In this document: positions 8,417 to 18,419 of the stretch, piece by piece | Numbering within the stretch: the stretch's first letter is position 1 | Layout of the letters: the number at the start of each line of letters is the position of its first letter | Source: Solobacterium sp. | GTDB taxonomy: Bacteria > Bacillota_I > Bacilli_A > Erysipelotrichales > Erysipelotrichaceae | Assembly (NCBI GenBank): GCA_017512725.1 | Contig: JAFWEW010000032.1 | Span: forward strand, 124,001-188,000 | Length of the DNA stretch: 64,000 nt | Reading direction: 5' to 3' | The notes under the pieces: model-generated | Databases searched by the model: none | Told to the model about the DNA's origin: nothing | The model's input: the letters and a program-made list of their open reading frames with translations, nothing else | Position numbers and translations under genes: made by a program

Positions 8417-10414
8417 ATGGAACTCAATGACAAACGTCTGAAACTGACCCCGAAACGAATTGAAGCCATGGAGTCCCTCGGCATTCACAATGCTGAGGAA
8501 CTGCTGACGTATTACCCGTTCCGCTATGACATTTTAAATACGTCCGGTCCTTCCTCCTGGAAGGAAAAGGACCGGGTGACGTTTGAAGGAACGGTTACTG
8601 GAAGGGTGACCTCAAACTATTTCAAAGGGAGAAACATTGCCCGCTTCCAGGTACTGTCAGACGATGAAGTGATTGCGGTCACGATCTTTAACCGTCCCTG
8701 GGCAAAGACCCTCAAAGACGGAGAAACGATCACGGTAACGGGTATCGTTTCCGGACGAAACAAGGTAACGGCAATCAACTACAATACGAAGTCCCTTGAG
8801 GAACAGAGCCGGATCACTCCGGTTTATTCCGTCAAAGCCGGCATCCAGCAAAGAACGGTGCGGGAATGCATCAAAAAGGCATTTGCGGCACTGGAAGATA
8901 CGATCATTGACCGGGTGCCGATCCGGTACATGCGTGCCTATTGGCTTCTGAACCGGAAAGATGCACTTCACCGGATCCATGAACCCCAGAATGAAAACGA
9001 TCTGAAGCAGGCCGTACGGACTCTGAAGTATGAAGAGTTTCTGCGTTATTTCGCTTCGATTGAATTACTGAAACAGGATAACCGGATCTATGTTTACAAA
9101 CCGCCCCGTGTATTTGACCGCTCCCGCATTGACCGGATCATTGCCTCACTGCCGTATACATTAACCGAAGGCCAGCAGAGTGCACTGGACGATATTCTTT
9201 CCGATATGGCTTCATCTTCAGTGATGTACCGTCTGATCCAGGGGGATGTCGGCTGCGGAAAGACGGCTGTAGCGGCCATTGCCATGGCAGCGGCGGCGGA
9301 TGCCGGTTATCAGGCTGCACTGCTTGCGCCGACGGAAGTACTTGCCCGCCAGCACGCCTCCACGATTAATGGAATGCTAAGGCCGTTTGGGATCCGTACG
9401 GTGGTGCTGTACAGCGGATTATCGGCGAGTGAAAAACAGTCCGTGCTTGCCGCAATGGCGGATGGCAGTGCAGATGTGATTATCGGTACGCATTCGCTGC
9501 TGCAGGAACAGGCCCAGTTTCGGAATCTTGGACTTGTCGTTGCGGATGAACAGCAGCGGTTCGGCGTCAACCAGAGAAAAACGCTGCGTGAAAAGGGAAG
9601 TCAGGCGGATTTTCTTCTGATGAGTGCGACACCGATCCCACGTACGCTTGCCTCCGCGCTGTATGGCGACATGAATGTCTCTACGATCGAGACTATGCCC
9701 TCCGGCCGGAAACCGGTACAGACCATCCTGATCAAAGAAAACAGTTTCCGTTCCGTTCTGCCGGATATCAATGAACTGCTCCAGCAGGGACGGCAATTAT
9801 ATGTGATTACCGCAGCCATTGAAAAACATGAAGAGACACCGGCAAGAGCTGCAGAAGATGTTTATCCGATACTGGTGAAGCTGTTTCATCCATACAAGGT
9901 TGCCTTATTGCATGGACGGATGAGCTCGCAGGAAAAGGAAGCGGTCATGGATCAGTTTGCCCGCAATGAGGCACAGGTTCTGGTCAGTACAACGGTGGTG
10001 GAAGTCGGGATGAATGTCGTCAATGCGACCGGCATGATCATCTATGATGCGGATCGTTTTGGTCTTTCTCAGCTTCATCAGCTGCGTGGCCGTGTGCAGC
10101 GCGGCAGTGAGCAGGGATACTGCTGGATGCTTACCAAAAGCAAAGACCCGGATACGCTGGAACGGCTTCAGGTTCTGGTAGATACCGATGACGGTTTTCG
10201 GATCTCCATGGAAGATTTACGGCTGCGAGGACCGGGTGATATACTGGGGACTAGACAGAGCGGACTGCCGGATCTTGTGCTCGGCAATCTCGCTGAAGAT
10301 ACCGCAATCATGAATACCGCACGCAAAGATGCGGCAGAACTCATGAAAGACCCGGATGATCCGGATGTTATTTTGTTTTTTGACCAGCTGAAAGATGCGG
10401 TCCGCTTTGACTAG
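8417..10414 (+). CDS. recG: ATP-dependent DNA helicase RecG
   Basis: The 665-residue superfamily 2 helicase has an N-terminal wedge/OB domain and two RecA-like motor domains. Motifs seen are Walker A 'GDVGCGKTAVA', DEQQRFG as the Walker B box, 'SATPIPRTL', 'VEVGMNV' and 'QLRGRVQRG'. RecG remodels stalled forks and Holliday junctions. Length is normal for Firmicutes. It is followed by rnc after 11 bp and likely co-transcribed with it. The start was chosen by homology of MELNDKRLKLTPKR and by the -10 box 8 bp upstream. Confidence 0.96.
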   Translation: MELNDKRLKLTPKRIEAMESLGIHNAEELLTYYPFRYDILNTSGPSSWKEKDRVTFEGTVTGRVTSNYFKGRNIARFQVLSDDEVIAVTIFNRPWAKTLKDGETITVTGIVSGRNKVTAINYNTKSLEEQSRITPVYSVKAGIQQRTVRECIKKAFAALEDTIIDRVPIRYMRAYWLLNRKDALHRIHEPQNENDLKQAVRTLKYEEFLRYFASIELLKQDNRIYVYKPPRVFDRSRIDRIIASLPYTLTEGQQSALDDILSDMASSSVMYRLIQGDVGCGKTAVAAIAMAAAADAGYQAALLAPTEVLARQHASTINGMLRPFGIRTVVLYSGLSASEKQSVLAAMADGSADVIIGTHSLLQEQAQFRNLGLVVADEQQRFGVNQRKTLREKGSQADFLLMSATPIPRTLASALYGDMNVSTIETMPSGRKPVQTILIKENSFRSVLPDINELLQQGRQLYVITAAIEKHEETPARAAEDVYPILVKLFHPYKVALLHGRMSSQEKEAVMDQFARNEAQVLVSTTVVEVGMNVVNATGMIIYDADRFGLSQLHQLRGRVQRGSEQGYCWMLTKSKDPDTLERLQVLVDTDDGFRISMEDLRLRGPGDILGTRQSGLPDLVLGNLAEDTAIMNTARKDAAELMKDPDDPDVILFFDQLKDAVRFD

Positions 10415-10425
10415 GAGGAACCAAC

Positions 10426-11106
10426 TTGAAGATCATTGAGTGGCTGAAGACCATTGGCATTGCCTGTGAGAATGAAGAACTGATCGAACAGGCGTTTATT
10501 CATTCCAGCTATGCCAATGAACATCAGAGCCGTCACGATAACGAACGTCTGGAGTTCATGGGCGATGCTGTTCTGCAGTTGTGGTCCAGTACGCAGATTT
10601 ACCCGCTGAATCCGCCTTTGAGCGAAGGGGAAATGACAAGACTCCGTTCCAGTCTGGTCTGTGAGAAAGCACTGGCCGGATATGGAAGGGCACTGAACCT
10701 GAACCAGTTTCTGAAACTGGGGGCAGGCGAAGAGAAAACCGGCGGCCGGAACAAGGATGCGATCATCGCGGATATGTTTGAGGCATTTCTCGGTGCACTC
10801 TATCTCGATCAGGGCTATGATGCGGCAGACAAATTTCTGCACCTTGCCATGGATCCCTATATCGTGCACCCTGCGGATTCGGAAGTGTTTAAGGATTATA
10901 AGACAAAACTGCAGGAATACGTACAGACCGACCGGCGCAAATCGGTGCGCTATGAACTGGTATCGGAAACCGGTCCGGCCAACAGCCCGACCTTTACGAT
11001 GAATGCGATCGTGGATGATCTGATCATGGGAACCGGAAGCGGTTCTTCAAAAAAACAGGCGGAACAGAATGCGGCAAAGAACGCATTTCAGAAACTGGTG
11101 AAATAA
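10426..11106 (+). CDS. rnc: Ribonuclease III
   Basis: The 226-residue protein has the RNase III signature 'NERLEFMGDAVLQLW' with the Mg-binding Glu and Asp, the second acidic cluster 'IADMFEAFLGALYLD', and a C-terminal double-stranded RNA-binding domain ending 'GSGSSKKQAEQNAAKNA'. It processes rRNA and other duplex RNA. The start is TTG with a perfect AGGAGG 8 bp before it. In Bacillus rnc is followed by smc-ftsY; here galactokinase follows instead. Confidence 0.96.
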   Translation: MKIIEWLKTIGIACENEELIEQAFIHSSYANEHQSRHDNERLEFMGDAVLQLWSSTQIYPLNPPLSEGEMTRLRSSLVCEKALAGYGRALNLNQFLKLGAGEEKTGGRNKDAIIADMFEAFLGALYLDQGYDAADKFLHLAMDPYIVHPADSEVFKDYKTKLQEYVQTDRRKSVRYELVSETGPANSPTFTMNAIVDDLIMGTGSGSSKKQAEQNAAKNAFQKLVK

Positions 11107-11116
11107 TGGAGGGATT

Positions 11117-12394
11117 ATGAAAATTACCGAATGGAAACAGCTGATTCAAACCGGTGCGCTGGATAAGCGTCTGGAATTCCTGTATGGAAAAGAACGGATC
11201 GATGCACAGAAAGAACGTTATTTGAAGGTGCTGGATCATGCGGAAGCGAGAATTGGCGAAGGGGATGTACGTCTGTTCTCTGCACCTGGCCGTACCGAAG
11301 TCGGAGGAAACCATACCGACCATCAGCTTGGACGTGTTCTTGCCGCATCGATCGATCTGGATGTGCTTGCGGTGGTAAGGCCGCATGAGGAACCGGTGAT
11401 CCGCTACTATGCGGACGCCTTCTCGGTACAGCCGGTTGATATTACGGATCTTGATGTAAATGAAACCGAATACAATACGACCGAATCCCTGATCCGCGGT
11501 ATCGCCGCAAAGTTTGCCCAGAATCATTACAAACTCGGCGGCTTTGACTGCTATGCGGAATCCGATGTACTGCCCGGCAGCGGCATGTCCAGTTCAGCTG
11601 CGTTTGAAATCCTGATCGCAGAGATCTTAAGCGAAGTCTATAACGAAGGACGTGTTTCCCCGGTGGAACAGGCGATGATCGGCCAGTTTGCGGAAAACAT
11701 CTATTTCGGCAAGGCAAGCGGCCTCATGGATCAGATGGCATGTTCAGTCGGCGGATTTGTAACAATCGATTTCAAAAATAAGAGCAATCCGGTTGTCCGC
11801 AACATCCCGTTTGAACTGGACCGGCACGGCTATTCGCTGATCCTCACCGACTGCAAGCAGTCCCATGCGAATCTTTCCGATGAATACTCCCTGATTCCTT
11901 CCGAGATGAAAGCGGCCGCGGCAATCATGGGTAAGACGGTTCTTTCCGAAGTAACGATCAGGGATCTGCTTGATCACGCAAAAGAGGTCCGGGAGAAATG
12001 CGGCGACCGTGCATTCCTGCGCTCCTATCACTTCCTGAAGGAAACGGACCGGGTCCTCGATGAAGTTTCTGCACTGGAAAACGGTGAGATCAAGAACTTC
12101 CTGAAACAGGTAATCGAAAGCGGTCAGTCCAGCTTCATGTATCTTCAGAATGTCTATCCGCCTGCAGAGCGCATGCATCAGTCCCTGGCAGTCGGACTGG
12201 CACTCAGCCAGGAACTGTTGGAAGGCAAAGGCGCATGGCGTGTCCACGGCGGCGGATTTGCCGGAACGATCCAGGCGTTTGTGCCGCTTCAGGATACGAA
12301 TGCCTATGTCGCTGCGATGGAAGCGGTATTTGGAAAGAACTCCTGCTATATTCTGCGCATCCGCAGTGTCGGCGGTTATGAGATCAAAGCCTGA
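11117..12394 (+). CDS. galK: Galactokinase
   Basis: The 425-residue GHMP kinase phosphorylates galactose at C1 in the Leloir pathway. It has the galactokinase signature 'APGRTEVGGNHTDHQLG', the ATP-binding 'PGSGMSSSAAFEIL' and the C-terminal 'VHGGGFAGTIQAFVP'. The N-terminus has about 50 residues before the signature, making it longer than the usual 390. No galT or galE is nearby; the galactoside operon at 24.5-30.4 kb would supply its substrate. It lies between rnc and a HerA-like gene, an unusual place. Confidence 0.93.
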   Translation: MKITEWKQLIQTGALDKRLEFLYGKERIDAQKERYLKVLDHAEARIGEGDVRLFSAPGRTEVGGNHTDHQLGRVLAASIDLDVLAVVRPHEEPVIRYYADAFSVQPVDITDLDVNETEYNTTESLIRGIAAKFAQNHYKLGGFDCYAESDVLPGSGMSSSAAFEILIAEILSEVYNEGRVSPVEQAMIGQFAENIYFGKASGLMDQMACSVGGFVTIDFKNKSNPVVRNIPFELDRHGYSLILTDCKQSHANLSDEYSLIPSEMKAAAAIMGKTVLSEVTIRDLLDHAKEVREKCGDRAFLRSYHFLKETDRVLDEVSALENGEIKNFLKQVIESGQSSFMYLQNVYPPAERMHQSLAVGLALSQELLEGKGAWRVHGGGFAGTIQAFVPLQDTNAYVAAMEAVFGKNSCYILRIRSVGGYEIKA

Positions 12395-12419
12395 ACGGCT
12401 CTGAAAGGAAACGGTAATT

Positions 12420-13919
12420 ATGCTGAAAGATGGAAAAATACTGATTGGTAAAGCGGAAGATCTGGAAATCTTCCTGACACCTTCCCAGATGAACCGCCAT
12501 GGCCTCATCGCCGGAGCCAGCGGCACCGGTAAGACTGTGACCCTGAAAGTCATTGCGGAATCTCTTTCGGAGCTTGGCGTTCCGACCTTTATTGCCGACG
12601 TCAAGGGCGATCTCTCCGGCATGATTGTGGAGGGAAACATGGAAGGCATCAGCGGAAGACTGGAGTCCATGGGAATTGAGGACTATGAAGTCCGCAAATA
12701 TCCGGTCCACTTCTTTGATGTCTATCAGAACTACGGACATCCGGTACGTGCAAAAATGCAGGATATGGGAGTCATGCTGCTGAGCCGTATCATGGGTCTT
12801 ACAGAAGCCCAGGAAGGTGTTCTGAATATCATTTTCCGTATCGCGGAAGACATGGAACTGGATATTATCGATCTGAAGGATCTCCAGGCCATGGCTACCT
12901 ATGTCGGTGAACATGCCAAGGAATATACCATCCGCTACGGTAATGTCTCGAAACAGTCAGTAGGCGCAATTCTGCGTCACCTGCTGCAGCTGGAAGAACA
13001 GGGCGGAGACCTTTTCTTCGGCATGCCGTCACTGAATATCGATGACTGGCTGGGCACGGAAGGCGGACTTGGCTTAATGAACATGCTGGAGTGCGAAGTA
13101 CTGTTTCAGCATCCGCTGCTGTATTCTACATTCCTGCTCTGGCTGCTCAATGAGCTCTACAACAAACTGCCGGAAGTAGGGGATGCCGAAAAACCGAAGA
13201 TCGTGTTCTTCTTTGATGAGGCGCATCTCTTGTTTGACGATGCCCCGAAACAGCTGGTTGATAAGATTGAACAGACGGTCAAGCTGATCCGTTCCAAGGG
13301 TGTCGGTGTCTTCTTCTGCACGCAGTCTCCGGCAGATATTCCAAATTCGGTACTGGCACAGTTATCCAACCGCATTCAGCACAGCCTGCGTGCCTATACA
13401 CCGGCTGAGATCAAGACGGTAAAGATGGCAGCGGATTCCTTCCGTCAGAACCCGGATCTCGATACTGCTGAGACCATTACCAATATGAAGACCGGAACAG
13501 CCCTAGTATCCGTTCTGGATGAAGAAGGTGCTCCGACGATCGTACAGAAAACCAAGATCCTGCCGCCGAAGTCTTCCATGGAGATCGCTCCGGAAGAAAA
13601 AGTAATGCGGTACATAGAATCCGACAGCATCTACGGCAAATACGAGAAGTCCTTTGATCCGGATTCTGCCTATGAAGCCATGGATGATATCCGTGCGGAG
13701 GAAGCGGCTGCCAAGGAAGCAGAGGCAGAAGCGAAGAAACAGGCGAAGCTTCAGGAACAGCAGGAACGCGCCGAAGCCAGGGAACGTGCAAGAAAAGAAA
13801 AAGAACAGGCAGAGTGGAGCAACCGTCTTGCCAAGAAAGCCAAGAACAAGCTGGAAAATGAAGCGCTGAATATCGGACTTCGCTCCGCAAAGAAATTCCT
13901 CAAGGGATTCCTCAAATAG
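12420..13919 (+). CDS. HerA-like (DUF853) ATPase
   Basis: The 499-residue protein is an FtsK/HerA-type P-loop ATPase with Walker A 'GASGTGKTV' (Lys38), Walker B 'IVFFFDEAHLLF' and 'FFCTQSPADIP' as the sensor region. The last 90 residues (from about 410) are a highly charged Ala/Glu/Lys coiled coil followed by a basic tail. DUF853 members are often called helicase HerA-like or YjgR; their function is not settled. AAAGGAAACGG precedes the ATG. A terminator follows 11 bp after the stop. Confidence 0.85.
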   Translation: MLKDGKILIGKAEDLEIFLTPSQMNRHGLIAGASGTGKTVTLKVIAESLSELGVPTFIADVKGDLSGMIVEGNMEGISGRLESMGIEDYEVRKYPVHFFDVYQNYGHPVRAKMQDMGVMLLSRIMGLTEAQEGVLNIIFRIAEDMELDIIDLKDLQAMATYVGEHAKEYTIRYGNVSKQSVGAILRHLLQLEEQGGDLFFGMPSLNIDDWLGTEGGLGLMNMLECEVLFQHPLLYSTFLLWLLNELYNKLPEVGDAEKPKIVFFFDEAHLLFDDAPKQLVDKIEQTVKLIRSKGVGVFFCTQSPADIPNSVLAQLSNRIQHSLRAYTPAEIKTVKMAADSFRQNPDLDTAETITNMKTGTALVSVLDEEGAPTIVQKTKILPPKSSMEIAPEEKVMRYIESDSIYGKYEKSFDPDSAYEAMDDIRAEEAAAKEAEAEAKKQAKLQEQQERAEARERARKEKEQAEWSNRLAKKAKNKLENEALNIGLRSAKKFLKGFLK

Positions 13920-13930
13920 AGAATCAACCC

Positions 13931-13957
13931 GAACACCGTAACAGGTGTTCTTTTTTG
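13931..13957 (+). terminator. Intrinsic terminator after the HerA-like gene
   Basis: GAACACC pairs with GGTGTTC around a short loop, followed by a run of six T. Confidence 0.85.
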
Positions 13958-13983
13958 TCAAGGCTATTATTTCTTTTGCGCCG

Positions 13984-13992
13984 TGATAGAAT
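13984..13992 (+). promoter_or_regulatory. Extended -10 promoter of polC
   Basis: TGA-TAGAAT is an extended -10 element. It places transcription start near 13999, ten bases before the preferred polC start at 14009, and leaves no room for the longer 13955 start. Confidence 0.45.
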
Positions 13993-14008
13993 GACGGTAC
14001 AAATTTTT

Positions 14009-17000
14009 ATGGGAATTACATTTGAAAAACTGATGGAAAAATGTCCGGCTCCCGGGCTGGAACATCTCTATGGACTCGAAGTGGAACGGGTCTGTTTTTA
14101 CCGTGCGGACCGGAAGATCACAGCGGAGTTTTCGGGGAAATCCGTTCTTTCCTTTGCCGATTTTCAGGCACTCCGGGACTGGATGAGCCAGGCCTGCGGC
14201 TGTCCGGCCGATCTTTCCTTTAAGGCAAAAAACTGCTCGTTATCCATGAATGAGCTTGAAAAGTACCTTGCAGACTTTTATGCTGCACAGCCGGAACTGT
14301 CGGTTCTGAGCGGCAGTACGATCCGCTATGATGAGGCTCTGAAGCGCATTCTGTTTCAGTTTGATGATCAGAAGAAACGGGAAAAGGGCGAATCGTTCGC
14401 GATTGAGATCCAGAACTATCTTGCAAAGATCGGTCTTGGCGATGTCACCCCGGAATTTGAAGTGTTTGAAACTGCGGCTCCGGAGATCCAGACGGTGATC
14501 AAGCCCAAAGAAGCGGAAGCCCCCAAACCGGAAGAACCGAAATTCAAAAAGCGGTACAAAAGCGCCAAACGGGAATCCTGGCCGCTGGTTCAGCTGAAAG
14601 ATATTACTGATCCTGCGGATGATATCAAAGTCGTTGCGGATGTGTTTGCCGAAGATGAGGTCACGACCAAACGCGGAACCAAAATAAAGAATCTTTCGGT
14701 ATACGACGGAACCGATGCGATCATGGTAAAGGTATTTGAAGGCCGCAGTTTTTCGGCTGAAGACATTTCCGCTTTGAAAAAAGGGAAACGGTATACCATC
14801 TACGGCTCGGTTGTAATGGATTCCTTCAGTAAGGATCTCACGCTTAACCCGGTACAGATGGATGAAGTTGAAGTCAAACCGGTTACGGATACGGCAGAAG
14901 AAAAACGCATCGAAATGCACATGCATACCAATATGTCGGAAATGGACGGTGTATGTTCTGCGGAATCCGTTGTGAAATATGTATGGGGTTTAGGTCATGA
15001 AGGCGTCTGTATTACCGATCACGCGGATGTACAGGGCTTTGTAAAAGCTTATAATACCGCGCAGTCACTCAAGAAGGGCGATCCGGAACGTCCATTTAAA
15101 GTCGGCCTTGGCTGTGAGATGAATCTTGCCAATGACCGTCTTACGATCGTTCGCAACGGAACCGACAAACCGCTTGAAGACTGTACGTTTATCTGTTTTG
15201 ACCTTGAGACGACCGGACTGTCCTGTTATTACGATTCGATCATTGAATTCGGTGCGGTAAAGATCGAACGGGACATCATTACGGACCGCATCCAGATGTT
15301 TATCAAGCCACCGGTACCGATTCCGGCAGTTATCACCCGCAAGACGAATATCACCAATGAGATGGTAAGCAATGCGCCATCATTTGAAGAAGCAATCGAC
15401 CGGATTCTCGAATGGATCGGAGATGGTGTTCTCGTTGCGCATAATGCGACCTTTGACTATTACTTTCTGAATGAAGAACTGCGCCGGATCGGCCGGAAAC
15501 CGCTGACCAATGCAGTAATCGATACCCTCGATCTTTCCCGTACGATATTGAAAGAACGCCGGTTCTACCGGCTTGGCAATGTGGCGAATTTCTACCGCAT
15601 TACCTATGACGAAGATGTTGCGCACCGTGCGGACTATGATGCCGAAGTGCTTTCTTCCGTCTTTCAGTCCCTGATGAAGGATGCGGCCAAGAAGGGGGCG
15701 ACAACCCTGAATACCCTGGATGATATCCAGGATGAGGATGCCTTCAAGAAAGTACGGCATTCTCATATCATCGTTCTGGCAAAAGACCAGGAAGGGCTGA
15801 GACGTCTGTATGAGATGGTCTCCGAATCCTGTACGTCTTCACTTGTCGTCATGGGCAAATCCGGCAAGGAAGGTTCCGGTGCGGCAGCTGAACCGCGGAT
15901 CCGTCGCTCGAGTGTCGACAAGGACCGTGAACATATTCTGATCGGAAGTTCCTGTCTCAACAACGAGATCTTTGAGCTTGCCTGCAACGGTGATGATGAG
16001 CGTCTCTTCAATGCCATGAAATGGTATGACTACATCGAAATCCAGCCCCCTGGAAATTACAGTACGGAAGTCGTGCTTGGCTCCATTCCCAGCATGGAAC
16101 GGCTGCGGGATGTACTGAAACGGATCATCGCCATGGCAAAGAAAGCCGGCAAACCGGTCATTGCGGACAGTGATGCGCATTACTGTTCTCCGGATCAGAA
16201 GATCTTCCGGGATGTTTATATCATGTCGCAGGGGGTCGGCGGGGTTACGCATCCGCTGTATATCCGTGACAATGAACTCCGTATCCGGACCAAGAATCCC
16301 GATCAGCATATCCGTCTGACGGAAGAAATGAAGGAATGTTTCTCGTTCCTTGAGAATTCTTCTCTGGTCCATGAGATCGTCATTGATAATCCGAAAAAGA
16401 TCTTTTCCATGCTGGAAGAAGTACGGCCGGTTCCTTCCGGTACGTTCCCGCCGGTCATTGAAGGATCGGATGACAAACTGCGGGAGATCTGTCACAAGAC
16501 GGAACACGATCTGTATGAGTTTGAAGGGAAGGTGCCTGAGATCGTCAGCGAGCGGCTGAACCAGGAACTCGACAATATCATCCGCCATGGCTTCGGCGTC
16601 CATTACTACATTGCCCATCTGCTGGTCAAACGTTCCAATGATGACGGCTATGTTGTCGGCAGCCGTGGTTCGGTCGGCTCCAGTTTCACTGCGACCATGT
16701 CGGGCATTACGGAAGTCAATCCGCTTCCGCCGCATTATCTCTGCCCGAAGTGCCACTACAGTGAATTTGTGGACCCGTCGGTCGCTGCCAGCGGATTTGA
16801 TCTGCCCGACAAGGAATGCCCCCACTGCAAAACCATCATGCGCGGCAATGGCCATAACATTCCGTTCCAGACCTTCCTTGGTTTCGATGCGGACAAAACA
16901 CCGGATATCGATCTGAACTTCTCCAATGAATATCAGGCAAAGGCCCATGCATTTATTAAAGAAGTATTCGGGGAGAGCCATGCCTACCGTGCCGGAACGA

Positions 17001-18352
17001 TCGGTACCGTCGCAGAAAAGACGGCATACGGATATGTCAGCGGCTACTGCGAAAAGATGAACATTCCGAACATGCGCCGGGTCATGAAGGACTATCTTGC
17101 GGTCCACTGTCAGGATGTCAAACGAACGACCGGCCAGCATCCCGGCGGAATCATTATCATTCCGGAAGAGTATCAGGCAGAGGACTTTACGCCGATCCAG
17201 TATCCGGCAAATGACCCGGAAAGCGAATGGAAGACAACCCACTATGACTTTCATGACATTCATGACAATGTCCTGAAATTCGATATTCTCGGTCATGTAG
17301 ACCCGACTGCGATGCGCCTGCTGCAGAATATCTCCGAAACAAGGCCTACCTCGATTCCGATGAATGACCCGGAAACCCTTTCACTGTTCTATTCCGATGA
17401 AGCACTTCATGCCGATCCGCGCATCTACAAGAAGGAAACCGGTGCACTCGGACTTCCGGAATTCGGTACCCGTACGACAAGACGTGTACTTGAAGAAACC
17501 AGGCCCCATGTGTTCAGTGATCTGGTCATCATTTCCGGTCTTTCCCATGGTACGGATGTCTGGGCAGGCAATGCCGAATCGCTGATTCAGGATGGTACCT
17601 GTACGCTTTCCGAAGTCATCGGGTGCCGTGACGATATCATGACCTATCTGCTTGCCAAGAACCTTGAACCGCTTATGTCTTTCAAGATCATGGAAAGCGT
17701 ACGAAAGGGCAAGGGCCTGAATGAAGGCTGGGAAACGGCCATGAAGGAACATGGCGTACCGGACTGGTACATTGATTCCTGCAAGAAGATCAAATACATG
17801 TTCCCGAAGGCACATGCGGTTGCGTATGTCATGATGGCAGTCCGGATCGCCTGGTACAAAGTTCATGAACCATGGAATTTCTATGTGCAGTATCTGACGC
17901 TGCGCTGTGATGCCTATGAAATCGAAACGATGACCAAGGGCATTGAAGCAGTCCGGGACCGCATGAATGATATTCAGATGCGCCAGCAGGACCGCAACAC
18001 GACCAACCCGGTTTCCAATAAAGAGAAATCTCTGTTCGATACCCTGGAAGTCTGTGAAGAACTGTACGCACGAGGCTTCCGCATTGGCAATGTCGATCTG
18101 TACCGGTCCAAGGCAAGAGCGTTTACCTGTGACCCGGATGATCATCATGTCATCATTCCGCCGTTCACGGTCATTGACGGCCTTGGAGGCAACGTTGCCG
18201 ATTCGATTGAAAAGGCCCGAGCTCAGGCAGAGTTCCTTTCCAAGGAAGATATCCTGAAGCGGACGCAGCTCAGTGATACGCTGTTAAAAAAACTGGATCA
18301 GCTCGGCTGTCTGGAAGGGATCCAGGAGCGCAATCAGCTTTCTCTGTTCTGA
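14009..18352 (+). CDS. polC: DNA polymerase III subunit alpha, Gram-positive type (PolC)
   Basis: The 1447-residue replicative polymerase carries, in order, an N-terminal domain, an OB fold (about 195-290), a PHP domain ('EMHMHTNMSEMDG') split by a DEDDh proofreading exonuclease ('FDLETTGLS', 'AHNATFDYYFLNEE', 'HRADYDAEV'). A zinc finger (CPKC...CPHC), the polymerase active site 'KTPDIDLNFSNEYQ' and the C-terminal duplex-binding region follow. PolC is limited to Firmicutes and a few relatives, a firm taxonomic clue. An upstream ATG at 13955 overlaps the preceding terminator and the promoter, so MGITFEKLMEK at 14009 is the likely start. No ribosome-binding site is seen. Confidence 0.96.
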   Translation: MGITFEKLMEKCPAPGLEHLYGLEVERVCFYRADRKITAEFSGKSVLSFADFQALRDWMSQACGCPADLSFKAKNCSLSMNELEKYLADFYAAQPELSVLSGSTIRYDEALKRILFQFDDQKKREKGESFAIEIQNYLAKIGLGDVTPEFEVFETAAPEIQTVIKPKEAEAPKPEEPKFKKRYKSAKRESWPLVQLKDITDPADDIKVVADVFAEDEVTTKRGTKIKNLSVYDGTDAIMVKVFEGRSFSAEDISALKKGKRYTIYGSVVMDSFSKDLTLNPVQMDEVEVKPVTDTAEEKRIEMHMHTNMSEMDGVCSAESVVKYVWGLGHEGVCITDHADVQGFVKAYNTAQSLKKGDPERPFKVGLGCEMNLANDRLTIVRNGTDKPLEDCTFICFDLETTGLSCYYDSIIEFGAVKIERDIITDRIQMFIKPPVPIPAVITRKTNITNEMVSNAPSFEEAIDRILEWIGDGVLVAHNATFDYYFLNEELRRIGRKPLTNAVIDTLDLSRTILKERRFYRLGNVANFYRITYDEDVAHRADYDAEVLSSVFQSLMKDAAKKGATTLNTLDDIQDEDAFKKVRHSHIIVLAKDQEGLRRLYEMVSESCTSSLVVMGKSGKEGSGAAAEPRIRRSSVDKDREHILIGSSCLNNEIFELACNGDDERLFNAMKWYDYIEIQPPGNYSTEVVLGSIPSMERLRDVLKRIIAMAKKAGKPVIADSDAHYCSPDQKIFRDVYIMSQGVGGVTHPLYIRDNELRIRTKNPDQHIRLTEEMKECFSFLENSSLVHEIVIDNPKKIFSMLEEVRPVPSGTFPPVIEGSDDKLREICHKTEHDLYEFEGKVPEIVSERLNQELDNIIRHGFGVHYYIAHLLVKRSNDDGYVVGSRGSVGSSFTATMSGITEVNPLPPHYLCPKCHYSEFVDPSVAASGFDLPDKECPHCKTIMRGNGHNIPFQTFLGFDADKTPDIDLNFSNEYQAKAHAFIKEVFGESHAYRAGTIGTVAEKTAYGYVSGYCEKMNIPNMRRVMKDYLAVHCQDVKRTTGQHPGGIIIIPEEYQAEDFTPIQYPANDPESEWKTTHYDFHDIHDNVLKFDILGHVDPTAMRLLQNISETRPTSIPMNDPETLSLFYSDEALHADPRIYKKETGALGLPEFGTRTTRRVLEETRPHVFSDLVIISGLSHGTDVWAGNAESLIQDGTCTLSEVIGCRDDIMTYLLAKNLEPLMSFKIMESVRKGKGLNEGWETAMKEHGVPDWYIDSCKKIKYMFPKAHAVAYVMMAVRIAWYKVHEPWNFYVQYLTLRCDAYEIETMTKGIEAVRDRMNDIQMRQQDRNTTNPVSNKEKSLFDTLEVCEELYARGFRIGNVDLYRSKARAFTCDPDDHHVIIPPFTVIDGLGGNVADSIEKARAQAEFLSKEDILKRTQLSDTLLKKLDQLGCLEGIQERNQLSLF

Positions 18353-18419
18353 GTATTTTTTTCCATTGACTTTTCAAAAGAGGTTAGAATAAATACAGGA
18401 ATAGAAAGCGTGCCGATTC

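Noticed and set aside
13955..14008. Longer N-terminus for PolC
   Set aside because: It begins within the preceding terminator T-run and upstream of the extended -10 box, so it could not be on the polC transcript from that promoter.
15839..17296. 485-codon open frame antisense to polC
   Set aside because: Fully within polC, no ribosome-binding site, and composition typical of a complementary-strand shadow.
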